Below, one piece after another: positions 18,285-26,813 of a stretch of 64,000 nucleotides of DNA. The notes beneath the pieces were generated by a model. That model saw only the letters and a program-made list of their open reading frames with translations, was not told where the DNA came from and searched no databases. This stretch comes from Tateyamaria omphalii. GTDB lineage: Bacteria > Pseudomonadota > Alphaproteobacteria > Rhodobacterales > Rhodobacteraceae. Positions within the stretch are counted from its first letter, which is position 1, and each line of letters begins with the position of its first letter. The translations under genes were made by a program, and so were the position numbers. Location: assembly GCF_014651375.1 (NCBI RefSeq), contig NZ_BMWT01000002.1, forward strand, positions 935,477-999,476, given 5' to 3'.

Positions 18285-19327
18285 AGCGCCCGCCCCATTT
18301 CAGGGTCGAACCCGGTGCGCGCCTTGTTGAACTCTCGCATCCGGGCCAGAACATCGACACCGATCTGGTCGTACATGTGCAGCAAATCGACCATGACCCA
18401 ATTCTCTCGGATCAATCCTTTTTCAATGCGCCAGAAGTCTAGACTGCGCATTTCGATCCGTTTGTTCACAGGCGGGATGCCCAACCACCCGTCATGGGTG
18501 ATGGTCTGATACATATCTGGCCAGCCGGTGACCGCAGCAAAGGGCCCATCACCAAAGAAATGATAGGTGATCTCATCGATGTATTTCCCTCGATCCGGCA
18601 TGCCATTCAGGAACGGAATCTGATGCCAGTTACGGAACCCCGAGATGCCGCGCCCTGACCCGATACCGCTTGGTCCGTACCACATCATCTTGGGGTGCCA
18701 GAAGCGCTCCATTTCCATCACTTCAGGCCCACCCTGGCTTGGGTGCTTCTTGAGATGATCCAGCATGTCGATGATATGCTGGCAGGACGCGTCGCTGGTC
18801 GCGTCGTCACGTGGGCCTTCCACAAGACCGTTGCACATTGCGGGACCCGGCACATGCCATTCCCGCCCCAGTGACGGCACCATAGGCCAGGCGTTCGCCT
18901 GCATCATCACCTCTGGAATGTCCCAAAGGGCCTGCATCTCGACGATCTTGTCATTCTCGAATCGGTAGAATTCGTGAAACCGCATGTGGACGATGTGGCC
19001 GGTCGGCGGGATATCCAGCCAAGGAGCCGTGAACGTGCCGGTGTAGTAACCACCACACCCAACCCAATCGGCACCATCCGGTGTCGGACCCGAGATCACG
19101 ATATGGTCCCGCCTCTCAAGGTCAGGCCACGCTTTGGCCAGTGCACCATAGGCACGATCCACATGCGCATCCACACCTGTCACAGTCTCGAAAGGGAAAG
19201 CGAGGCGGAATACGACGTCAGGCGTGCACAGGGCATGCAACTGCGCCCGCACCGTATCCAAGTCAAAGTCATACAAAGCCTGCCGGAAAGGTGCGATCAG
19301 GGCCTTGTGCCGCGAGTGAGGATCCAT
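18281..19327 (-). CDS. tandem NTF2/SnoaL-like (ester cyclase type) protein 2
   Basis: A 348-residue protein with two SnoaL-like domains (about 5-155 and 195-335). The first has FEDV-type pocket segments such as YYTGTFTAPWLDIPPTGH and FHEFYRFENDKIVEMQALWD. The second has GWLGIPPVNKRIEMRSLDFWRIEKGLIRENWVMVDL. The repeated IPPxxxxxxMRxxxFxRxExxKIxE pattern is the SnoaL/ester-cyclase signature. AGGGATAAG precedes the ATG. It is a homologue of the proteins at 14907 and 20701, and its function is unknown. Confidence 0.8.
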   Translation of the reverse strand: MDPHSRHKALIAPFRQALYDFDLDTVRAQLHALCTPDVVFRLAFPFETVTGVDAHVDRAYGALAKAWPDLERRDHIVISGPTPDGADWVGCGGYYTGTFTAPWLDIPPTGHIVHMRFHEFYRFENDKIVEMQALWDIPEVMMQANAWPMVPSLGREWHVPGPAMCNGLVEGPRDDATSDASCQHIIDMLDHLKKHPSQGGPEVMEMERFWHPKMMWYGPSGIGSGRGISGFRNWHQIPFLNGMPDRGKYIDEITYHFFGDGPFAAVTGWPDMYQTITHDGWLGIPPVNKRIEMRSLDFWRIEKGLIRENWVMVDLLHMYDQIGVDVLARMREFNKARTGFDPEMGRAL

Positions 19328-19362
19328 CTTATCCCTGTCCAGAATTATTGCGAGGCGTTTGC

Positions 19363-20691
19363 CTACTCCGCCGCATCACGCGCAGGTGCGCCTTCGCCGT
19401 AGGGGACGTTGATCCCGCCATACCGGCGCACCCGCAGATTGCACTGCTCGGCGTGGCCAACGAACCCTTCCAACATGCAAAGCCGCGAGCCGTAAGCGCC
19501 AATCTCTGCCGCTGCCTCATCGGTCGTCACTTTCTGATAGCTATGCGTCTTGAGGTACTTGCCGACCCAGAGACCACCCGTATAGCGGCCTGCCTTCTTG
19601 GTCGGCAGGGTGTGGTTGGTGCCTATCACCTTGTCCCCATTCGCCACATTTGTCCGGGGGCCAAGGAACAGAGCGCCATAACATGTCATGTGTTCGAGGA
19701 ACCAGTCGTCCCGATCCGTCATCACTTGAACATGTTCAGAGGCGACATCATCAGCCACCTGCAGCATCTCTTCGTATGTGTCGCAAAGGATGATCTCTCC
19801 ATAATCCTCCCAGCTTTTGCGGGCAGTATCGGCAGTGGGCAGAATGCCGAGGATGCGTTCGATCTCCGCCGCTGTCTCATCCGCCAACTTGCGCGAGTTG
19901 GTGAGCAGGACGGCAGGGGAGTTGTAGCCATGTTCGGCCTGCCCGAGCAGGTCCGTGGCACACATCTCTGCATCGACAGTTTCGTCGGCGATCACCATTG
20001 TCTCCGTCGGACCGGCAAAAAGATCGATGCCCACACGGCCAAAAAGCTGGCGCTTGGCTTCGGCCACAAAGGCGTTGCCCGGACCGACCAGCATATGCAC
20101 TGGATCAATGGTCTCAGTTCCGATGGCCATGGCACCCACGGCCTGAATGCCTCCCATAACATAGATTTCGTGCGCACCACCAAGGTGCATGGCGGCAATA
20201 ACGGCAGGGTTCGGCTTGCCCTGCCACGGCGGTGTGCACGCAATGATACGCGGAACTCCGGCAACAGAGGCGGTTGCCACGGACATGTGAGCCGAGGCCA
20301 CCATGGGGAACTTGCCCCCCGGCACGTAACAGCCCACGGACTGCACCGGGATGTTCTTGTGGCCCAGGATCACACCCGGCATCGTCTCGACCTCGATATC
20401 CAGCATCGAGTCCCGCTGTGCCTGGGCAAAGTCGCGGACTTGTTGCTGCGCGAACTTGATATCCTCCATTTCGCGCGGGGTCAGTTCGGCCATCAGGGCT
20501 TCGATCTCGGCTTCAGTCAGGCGGAAGCTCTCGGGGCTGTAATTATCAAACTTCTCCGACAGCTCCCGTACAGCTGCATCGCCGCGCGCCTCAATGTCAG
20601 CCAACGTGGCCTCGACAATGGCGCGCGTCTTGGCATCATCCTCGGCCCGCTCTGCCTCGGGCTTGCCGCGCTTCAAATACTCGATTGTCAT
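19363..20691 (-). CDS. histidinol dehydrogenase-family protein, probably catabolic
   Basis: A 442-residue HisD homologue. The zinc-ligand equivalents are present: Gln and His in [10 protein letters not shown], Asp in [13 protein letters not shown] and a C-terminal His in EGFVGHAEQ. The catalytic Glu-His pair is in ASEHVQVMT. No other histidine gene is nearby and the neighbours are ABC transport and SnoaL genes. It is therefore more likely a catabolic paralogue, such as the sulfopropanediol 3-dehydrogenase HpsN group, than biosynthetic HisD. It would oxidise an alcohol to an acid in two NAD steps; the substrate is unknown. Confidence 0.85.
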   Translation of the reverse strand: MTIEYLKRGKPEAERAEDDAKTRAIVEATLADIEARGDAAVRELSEKFDNYSPESFRLTEAEIEALMAELTPREMEDIKFAQQQVRDFAQAQRDSMLDIEVETMPGVILGHKNIPVQSVGCYVPGGKFPMVASAHMSVATASVAGVPRIIACTPPWQGKPNPAVIAAMHLGGAHEIYVMGGIQAVGAMAIGTETIDPVHMLVGPGNAFVAEAKRQLFGRVGIDLFAGPTETMVIADETVDAEMCATDLLGQAEHGYNSPAVLLTNSRKLADETAAEIERILGILPTADTARKSWEDYGEIILCDTYEEMLQVADDVASEHVQVMTDRDDWFLEHMTCYGALFLGPRTNVANGDKVIGTNHTLPTKKAGRYTGGLWVGKYLKTHSYQKVTTDEAAAEIGAYGSRLCMLEGFVGHAEQCNLRVRRYGGINVPYGEGAPARDAAE

Positions 20692-20700
20692 CTCATCACC

Positions 20701-21231
20701 TCAGTTGTCGGGTCGCGGCGGTGTCTTGTCGCCACGATCGAAGGCTTCCCAGCCCTCACCATCAAAAACGTCCCGCCCCAACTGGGCGAGGACGTGGGGA
20801 AAATCGACCATCACGAAGTTGTCGGTGATGCGGCCATCTTCGACCTTCCAGAAATCCATGTATCGGATCTCGATCCGCTTGCCGGTGGGCGCAATCCCCA
20901 TGAATTCGCCAGCATGGGTGGCTTCCTGTCGACCAAAGGCCGCAGCCCACTCCCCCATATACAGCCGTGCCTCGTCCACGCAGACCTTATCGGCAAAGGC
21001 CGCCTGAAAGGGGCGTTGCCAGTTGTCCTGAAACTCTTGCAAGCCCGTCTTGGTGCCGCATCCCTGATTTCCCATCCAGCGGAAGGACTGGGCAAAGAAC
21101 TGGCCAATATCATCAATGCGGTGGTCGTTCAGACCATCCACCATCCCCTCAATAACCGCGCGCGTTTCCTCGGTCTTGGTCATGTCAGTGTCGCGGGTCA
21201 GAACCGCTTGCTCGGGGCGGGATCCCTTCAT
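20701..21231 (-). CDS. single-domain NTF2/SnoaL-like protein 3
   Basis: A 176-residue SnoaL-like protein with the pocket signature FMGIAPTGKRIEIRYMDFWKVEDGRITDNFVMVDFP. AAAGGA stands seven bases before the ATG at 21231, so this start is preferred to the internal ATG at 21183. It resembles the second half of the 348-residue protein downstream, suggesting duplication. It is the first catabolic gene after the transporter genes, behind an unusual hairpin (21242-21293). Confidence 0.8.
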   Translation of the reverse strand: MKGSRPEQAVLTRDTDMTKTEETRAVIEGMVDGLNDHRIDDIGQFFAQSFRWMGNQGCGTKTGLQEFQDNWQRPFQAAFADKVCVDEARLYMGEWAAAFGRQEATHAGEFMGIAPTGKRIEIRYMDFWKVEDGRITDNFVMVDFPHVLAQLGRDVFDGEGWEAFDRGDKTPPRPDN

Positions 21232-21241
21232 CGGATCATCC

Positions 21242-21293
21242 TTTCATTTGTGGTGTGTGACGCGTCGAAGAATTGACGCGTACACAAATGAAA
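21242..21293 (-). promoter_or_regulatory. intercistronic hairpin overlapping a ribosome-binding site
   Basis: An 11-base arm TTTCATTTGTG (21242-21252) pairs with 21283-21293. An inner 7-base arm ACGCGTC (21260-21266) pairs with 21275-21281. A seven-base bulge lies on one side and the loop is eight bases. On the transcript (minus strand) the 3' arm ends in the AAA of the AAAGGA Shine-Dalgarno of the SnoaL-like gene. No U-run follows, so it is more likely a translation or mRNA-stability element than a terminator. Confidence 0.5.
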
Positions 21294-21357
21294 TCCCGTG
21301 GCATCCGGTTGAGCGCGGGATGCGCTTGCATCCTGCAGGTGCGCGACGAGCTGCTCA

Positions 21358-22509
21358 TCAGCCTTTGACCGCCCCCGCTGTCAGCCCCGACACGATCTGG
21401 CGCTGGAACACCATGACCAGAAGGAACAGGGGTGCCGTGATAGACACAGCTGCAGCGACTGCCTCGACCTGGTCAGTCGTGGTCGTCTCGCGGTTGAAGT
21501 AGCCCGCGATGGCCGGAACCATGGTCTGGTTCTGTGCATCAAGCAGCAGCGCCGTGACAAGGAAATCGTTGTAGCCCAGAAGGAAGCTGAACAGCCCCGT
21601 CGTGATAACCCCCGGCCACATGACGGGCATGATCACACGGCGAAACGCCTGGAAATGGCTGCACCCGTCCACGCGCGCCGCCTCGTCCAACTCGGATGGG
21701 ATGTTCTGGAAGAACGACCGCAGCATCCAGATAGTGAAGGGTTGGTTGATTGCCACGAGCACGGCGATAATCGCCCAGGGCTGGCCATAGAGTGTCGGGC
21801 TGAGATCGCCCAGGATCGGGCGCAGGATTTCTGCCGAGTTGATGAACCACGGCAGGTAGCCAGCTACCAGCACCGAGTGCGGCAAGGCGCGGAAGACAAG
21901 CGCGATGATCAGGAGCCAGAAGGCGAGGTTCGAGCCGGAGCGTGCGAGGCCGTAGCCCGCGAGCGTACCGACCGTGAGCGACACCGTCACCACGCCCGCA
22001 GTCACGATCATCGAGTTGATGAAGTTGCGGTAGAACTGGTTCTCGCCCCAGACCGCCACGTAGTGCTCGGTTGTCAGGCCGAGGATCGGCGTACCGAGCG
22101 GACCGGCAATGCTGTTGAGCATGCCGAAGACCAAAGGCAGTGCTCCAAAAAAGATCAGCACAAACAGCAGGCCATAGACCGCCGCGCCCACGAGCCAGCC
22201 CAGCACGATGAAGCCAGGGGGCGAGTATTGCTCAACCATGCCCGGCAGCCGGGTGAACGCCCAGCGGATCGCGAAGTAGAGCACGATCAAGCCCAGAAGG
22301 ATGTCGAGTAAACTGAGGCCATTGCCCGCCGCCCGCGTAGCGGGTCCGGTGATCACGTTCCACGCACTTGCATCAAAGGCATCGCGCGGGGATTTCACGC
22401 TCATCACCGCGATCCACGCGATGGGGAAGGCCGCGATGAGGCACCAGAAGGCGAGGAAAGCGCCGGATGCGACCTTGAGGGACAGCGGCTGCGCGGTGGC
22501 TTTGGACAT
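21358..22509 (-). CDS. CUT1-type sugar ABC transporter permease, MalG-like, with extra membrane segments
   Basis: A 383-residue inner-membrane permease. The EAA loop DEAARVDGCSHFQAFRRVIMPVMWPGV, which contacts the ATPase, lies near residue 275. A typical MalG-type permease has about 280 residues. Here about 85 extra residues with hydrophobic stretches (LLDILLGLIVLYFAIRW, FIVLGWLVGAAVYGLLFVLI) lie between TM1 (FPIAWIAVMSVKSP) and the usual LTTEHYVAVW region. Its start overlaps the stop of the other permease by one base. It imports the cluster's substrate together with the genes upstream. Confidence 0.9.
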   Translation of the reverse strand: MSKATAQPLSLKVASGAFLAFWCLIAAFPIAWIAVMSVKSPRDAFDASAWNVITGPATRAAGNGLSLLDILLGLIVLYFAIRWAFTRLPGMVEQYSPPGFIVLGWLVGAAVYGLLFVLIFFGALPLVFGMLNSIAGPLGTPILGLTTEHYVAVWGENQFYRNFINSMIVTAGVVTVSLTVGTLAGYGLARSGSNLAFWLLIIALVFRALPHSVLVAGYLPWFINSAEILRPILGDLSPTLYGQPWAIIAVLVAINQPFTIWMLRSFFQNIPSELDEAARVDGCSHFQAFRRVIMPVMWPGVITTGLFSFLLGYNDFLVTALLLDAQNQTMVPAIAGYFNRETTTTDQVEAVAAAVSITAPLFLLVMVFQRQIVSGLTAGAVKG

Positions 22510-23537
22510 TAATGTGCCCCCCCTTTGTGGTCACGCCAGGTGCGGCGCAGCGGTAGGATCAGCAGGATCACAATGCCTACCATTGTCAGCATTGCGCTCG
22601 CTGCCGCCCGGCTGATCGCGCGGTTGCCGGCGTCATCCGGTGTCAGGAAATCGAAGGTCAGCCATTGCAGCGAAATCACATGCGCCTGACTGCGGAAGCC
22701 GATGATTTCGTCAAAGACGCGGTAGCAGTCCATCAGGTGGATCAGCGCGATGAAGATGATCAAAGGCATCAGATGCGGAATGATGACATAGCGCAGACGT
22801 TCAAAACGGTTCGCTCCGTCAATGATAGCACTTTCCAGTGTGTCCATGTTCACGGTCTGCAGACCGGCATAGAAGATCACGAAGGCAAAGGGCGCGACGT
22901 GCCACACGCGGTAGAAATACATCAGCAGCTCAATCGTCCAGGCTTGGGCAAACATCGCGATGTCACGATCAAGCCAACGCTCCAGCGTCGCCGTCAGAAT
23001 GCCGTCACCCACAAACAGCCAGTAGATCGAAAGCGATCCAATGACCGGTGTGATGATGAAAGGGAGGAGCGAAATGAAGATGACTGGCCCGCGCAAAGCC
23101 TTGGTCGCGTTGTTGACCGCCAACGCGATCATCAGACCCACACCAATCACAAGGGGCAAGGTTACAAGGGTGAACATCAACGTGAACCGCAGCGCCTTCC
23201 AGAAATCGATCTGAAGGATGTCACCCCAATTTCCGGAGCCGATGGCGGCCCAGAATTTGTCCATCTGCAAGACGTTCTGGTAGCTCTGCACACCCACCCA
23301 GGCTGTTGTTGTCTGCGTCCTGCCCGTTTCCTCGTCGATTACTGGGACTGTCTTGATCTCCGTCGTGCAAGTCTGGGTCAAAAAGCCGGGGGTACAGGTT
23401 TCGACCTCAATCTGCTGCATGACAGGTTGGGTAATCTGGAAAGACTGGATGAAGACCGAAATCAAAGGCGCCGCGATAAAAAGCAACATCATGAACACCG
23501 ATGGTGCCACGAACCAGAAGAAGGTTTTGAACTTCAT
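22509..23537 (-). CDS. CUT1-type sugar ABC transporter permease, MalF-like
   Basis: A 342-residue permease started at the ATG at 23537, behind GGAAAGGAC. After TM1 (FWFVAPSVFMMLLFIAAPLI) comes an unusual periplasmic loop of about 60 residues with two cysteines (VETCTPGFLTQTC) before the usual TM2. The EAA loop ESAIIDGANRFERLRYVIIPHLMPL is intact. Partner of the 383-residue permease. The loop could form a disulphide-bonded cap that contacts the binding protein, which is inference. Confidence 0.9.
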   Translation of the reverse strand: MKFKTFFWFVAPSVFMMLLFIAAPLISVFIQSFQITQPVMQQIEVETCTPGFLTQTCTTEIKTVPVIDEETGRTQTTTAWVGVQSYQNVLQMDKFWAAIGSGNWGDILQIDFWKALRFTLMFTLVTLPLVIGVGLMIALAVNNATKALRGPVIFISLLPFIITPVIGSLSIYWLFVGDGILTATLERWLDRDIAMFAQAWTIELLMYFYRVWHVAPFAFVIFYAGLQTVNMDTLESAIIDGANRFERLRYVIIPHLMPLIIFIALIHLMDCYRVFDEIIGFRSQAHVISLQWLTFDFLTPDDAGNRAISRAAASAMLTMVGIVILLILPLRRTWRDHKGGAH

Positions 23538-23717
23538 GCTGCTGTCCTTTCCACCATGCACAAGACAACCCCGATCTGGCGTTCGATCATCATGGTCGCG
23601 GCACCCGAGTGTGTGTCCGGTCGTTCGGCAAGACACGCGACACCCGCGCATCCAGCAGAGCCACCGCTCACATCAATATGGTTGAACTCCATGGTCATCT
23701 GTTCCCATCAGTGAAGT

Positions 23718-23746
23718 GGCTGGCCGAGGATGCGCCTCGGCCAGCC
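23718..23746 (-). promoter_or_regulatory. intercistronic stem-loop after the binding-protein gene
   Basis: A perfect 12-base inverted repeat, GGCTGGCCGAGG, with a five-base loop sits nine bases after the binding-protein stop and ahead of the permease gene. No U-run follows. Hairpins here in maltose-type operons protect the binding-protein mRNA and lower permease expression. The same role is proposed. Confidence 0.7.
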
Positions 23747-23754
23747 TAAGTTGC

Positions 23755-24975
23755 TTACTGCAACACGCCGGCCTCTTTGGCCGAAGTGGTGTAGGCTTCT
23801 TCCACAGCCGCAAGCGTCGCTGCGGCATCACGGTCACCGGTCAGGAATGCAGGCAGTTCGTTGCCCAGCGCGGTGTGCAGCAGACCCATCTGCGTCGTGG
23901 ACGGATACGCAGGCGGTGCGGGATTGGCGGTCGCCGTTGCAATTGCACCCTCGGCCAGCGGGCCGGGTTGGTAACCGTTCACGAGCCAGATTGCGGCCTC
24001 GTTGTTGGCAATGACCATGTCCGCATCCAGCCCCTCCATTGCCAGACGGAAGGCTGCGTCTGCCTCCTCGTCGGTGATGTTGGCCGCGATCACGATACCA
24101 TCCCACCACAGGGTCGTGGCAGGCGCACCGCCGTCCATTGCCATAGGTGCCGCGGCCATGGTGACCTTGCCGACAACCTGGCTTTCGTTCTCGTCATTCA
24201 TCGCACCAGCACGCGAAGCCCACAGGTTCGCCATGGCGATCTTGCCCTGTTGGAACTGCTGCTGAACGTACGTGGAGTCGCTGACCAGAACCTCTGGATC
24301 GGTGTAATCCAGCGTCTTCTTCATAGCCGCCAGCGCCTTCATCCCGGCGTCCGAATTCACCGCGGCGGTGTTGTCGTCGTTAAAGAACGCCCCACCAAAG
24401 CCCGGATACATATTCACGAATTCCTGGGCGAGGTTCCAGCCCGACTTCATGGTCGCGCCAATGGCGTGATCGACGACACCTGCTTCCTTGATCTTATCAG
24501 CGGCAGCGAACACTTCGTCCCACGTTGTGGGGGTGTCGATGCCCAGATCAGCCAGAATATCGCTGCGATACATCAGGTGCTGTGTGTTCACCATCATCGC
24601 CACGGCCATGATCTTGCCATCCACGCGGATCAACTGGTTGGGCGAAAGGTTCTGACCGTACTTCGCCACCAGATCATCCAGCGGGCGAATGGTGCCCGCG
24701 TTCAGCAGCGGCGTGACGGTGCCGTTCGACACACCACCGATGTGATATAGCGATGGGTTCGCCTCGAACGCCGCGGGTTGCTTGGTGCGGAATTCCTGGT
24801 CCAGTTCGGCCTGGAAGTTGCCGCACTCGGCCATGGCGTCGGTCACGGCTTTCCACGCCTCAAAACCCGCTGTCAACGACTTGAGCGGCACCTCGTTTTC
24901 GTAGGAACACGCGGCAAAGGCCGTGGTGCCCAAAAGCGAGACAGCGCCCGCCAGTGCCAATTTCTTCAGATACAT
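23755..24975 (-). CDS. ABC transporter extracellular solute-binding protein
   Basis: A 406-residue cluster-B (family 1, sugar-type) binding protein. The N-terminus MYLKKLALAGAVSLLGTTAFA is a signal peptide with cleavage after AFA. The mature protein has typical segments such as KQPAAFEANPSLYHIGGVSNGTV, DDLVAKYGQ and TTWDEVFAAADKIKEAGV. It delivers a carbohydrate-like or polyol-like ligand to the permeases encoded next. The ligand cannot be inferred. It is separated from the permease genes by a strong hairpin. Confidence 0.92.
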   Translation of the reverse strand: MYLKKLALAGAVSLLGTTAFAACSYENEVPLKSLTAGFEAWKAVTDAMAECGNFQAELDQEFRTKQPAAFEANPSLYHIGGVSNGTVTPLLNAGTIRPLDDLVAKYGQNLSPNQLIRVDGKIMAVAMMVNTQHLMYRSDILADLGIDTPTTWDEVFAAADKIKEAGVVDHAIGATMKSGWNLAQEFVNMYPGFGGAFFNDDNTAAVNSDAGMKALAAMKKTLDYTDPEVLVSDSTYVQQQFQQGKIAMANLWASRAGAMNDENESQVVGKVTMAAAPMAMDGGAPATTLWWDGIVIAANITDEEADAAFRLAMEGLDADMVIANNEAAIWLVNGYQPGPLAEGAIATATANPAPPAYPSTTQMGLLHTALGNELPAFLTGDRDAAATLAAVEEAYTTSAKEAGVLQ

Positions 24976-25069
24976 TTACAGACTCCCTGTTGTGTTTGAC
25001 GCCAGTGCATCTTGCAAGGCTGCACTGGCCGGATTGGTCCGCCCGGATGCCTCCGGACAAACAAGTTCC

Positions 25070-26116
25070 TCAGGCAAGACGTTCGCCGGAAGAAGAATCA
25101 AATGCGTGGCAGATGCCCGCAGGAACCGAGAAGGACACTGTGTCACCGATCTCGGCCCGGAATTCCTTGTGCGCTTTGATCGACACAAGCTGCCCACCAG
25201 CGCGCACGGTCAGCATCGTGGCATCCCCAAGCAACTCAATCGTGTAGATCGGCGCGGTGATTTGGCCATCGCTTTCAGCCAAAGCCGCGTCCTCCGCTCG
25301 AAAGCCCAGTGTGGCCGGACCATCTGGTGCCGACAGACCGCTGATCGTGACATTGTCGCCGGCAAACGTGCCCCCATTGACCGTGCCGTCCATCAGGTTC
25401 ATGGCTGGCGAACCGATGAAGCTGGCCACAAAGGTGTTGGCGGGCCGGTCGTAAATCTCCGTCGGCGTGCCAACCTGTTGGACCTTGCCCTGCTTCATCA
25501 CGACGACACGGTCGGCCAGGGTCATCGCCTCGATCTGGTCGTGTGTCACGTAAACGGTTGTGACTTTCAGCTCGTGGCTGAGGTTCTTGATCTGGGCACG
25601 GGTCGACACACGCAGCTTGGCATCGAGATTCGACAACGGTTCGTCCATAAGGAACACGTTGGGCTCGCGCACGATGGCCCGTGCCAGCGCCACACGCTGA
25701 CGCTGGCCGCCCGACAACTCCGCCGGTTTGCGGTGTAGGAACTCGTCCAGCTCAACCATGGCAGAGGCGCGGCGTACCTTCTCGTCGTGCGAGGCCGGAT
25801 CGACCTTGCGCACCTTCAGCGGGAAGCGGATGTTTTCATAGACATTGAGATGCGGGTACAAGCCATAGGACTGGAACACCATCGCGACATCCCGGTCCTT
25901 GGGGTCCAGATCGTTGACGCGCTTGCCATCGATCATGATGTCGCCTTCAGTTGCATCTTCAAGCCCGGCAATCATGCGCATCGTCGTCGTCTTGCCACAG
26001 CCTGACGGACCAAGCAGAACCAGGAATTCTTCATCCGCGATGGTTAGGTCAAAATTGTCGACGCCGACAAATGTGCCCCACCGCTTGTTCAAGTTACGCA
26101 GCTGGATTTCCGCCAT
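25070..26116 (-). CDS. sugar ABC transporter ATP-binding protein (UgpC/MalK type)
   Basis: A 348-residue ATPase. Walker A GPSGCGKTT is at 36-44, the Q-loop at VFQSYGLYPH, signature LSGGQ at 134-138, Walker B FLMDEP at 155-160, the D-loop SNLDAKLR and H-loop VTHDQ. A C-terminal TOBE/OB domain of about 110 residues follows, as in MalK and UgpC. GGGGGA precedes the ATG. It is the first gene of the long minus-strand cluster and lies just downstream of the LacI-type palindrome. Confidence 0.93.
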   Translation of the reverse strand: MAEIQLRNLNKRWGTFVGVDNFDLTIADEEFLVLLGPSGCGKTTTMRMIAGLEDATEGDIMIDGKRVNDLDPKDRDVAMVFQSYGLYPHLNVYENIRFPLKVRKVDPASHDEKVRRASAMVELDEFLHRKPAELSGGQRQRVALARAIVREPNVFLMDEPLSNLDAKLRVSTRAQIKNLSHELKVTTVYVTHDQIEAMTLADRVVVMKQGKVQQVGTPTEIYDRPANTFVASFIGSPAMNLMDGTVNGGTFAGDNVTISGLSAPDGPATLGFRAEDAALAESDGQITAPIYTIELLGDATMLTVRAGGQLVSIKAHKEFRAEIGDTVSFSVPAGICHAFDSSSGERLA

Positions 26117-26813
26117 CAGATCCCCCGGCCGAAAGGTTGCAAGCTTAGGCTAGACAGCCATATCAGCGCTTGGCAACTGTTTTTTGCACACGTGTGCAAA
26201 ACTGCCTGTACGGCTGCTCTGTTAAGCCTTTCAAATGCGCAACTGCACGCGTTTCAGGTAATTGGAAACGCTGCACTGCAGCAAGGCGGCCAGAGGCAAT
26301 TTGCAATCTACGACACCGCCCTTTGTTGGCCTTTTGACATTTCAACCGGCAGGTGAGTCGAGCATCCTAATCTGACCTGCGCTGCAGTGCGGCGCGCGCC
26401 AAAAGGGATGATGCAACCTTCATGGTCACCCGAAAAAGAGGCTGCGCGAAACCAGTAGATGTCCACGCCGCCCACCTATCCGACGGGATTGCTGGCGCTT
26501 GGGCACACCAATCTACACCCGAATCGAACACGCCTTCAGAACTGATCAGAGCGCAGAGAACATGCCGTGCAAGGACCGTAGATTTCGGCACCCTGACAAT
26601 GCAATGCGCGAAGATCGGCACGTTTGCGATCAGAAAGACAGAACAGGGTGACCTTCGGTCGCGTTTCAGCGAGTGAATGACAATATCTGTTCGAGGTGAC
26701 GGGTCTGCACTGTCCGCAAGAGCGCGCCACTTTCTCCCGGTATTCGGACGCGCGTCCAGTGGTTCAGCATATCCAGCCCCAAGCACCACCCATTTTTCGA
26801 AAGTGCAAACCGC
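26117..26813. other. 697-bp region without a convincing gene
   Basis: Between the ABC ATPase start and the next gene. It holds the 20-bp palindrome and a second smaller inverted repeat GCGTTTC/GAAACGC (26249-26271). Open frames of 84-140 codons exist on both strands (26367-26789), but they look unlike known proteins, overlap each other and lack ribosome sites. It may hold a decayed gene or a regulatory RNA. Confidence 0.5.
26182..26201. promoter_or_regulatory. perfect 20-bp LacI-type operator palindrome
   Basis: TTTTGCACACGTGTGCAAAA is a perfect inverted repeat with a central CG, the geometry expected for LacI-family operators. It lies 65 bp upstream of the ABC ATPase start and 10.7 kb from the cluster's own lacI gene. 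No second copy was noticed. Repression of the whole cluster from this site is inferred. Confidence 0.75.

Noticed and set aside
19081-21276. 731-codon open frame on the plus strand
   Set aside because: It is antisense to the HisD-like and SnoaL-like genes, has no recognisable domain, and the minus-strand genes have full motifs. It is a shadow of GC-rich codon use.
26367-26789. 140-codon minus-strand frame in the 697-bp gap
   Set aside because: It overlaps other short frames, has no known domain and no good ribosome site. It is left as non-coding, although a decayed gene cannot be excluded.
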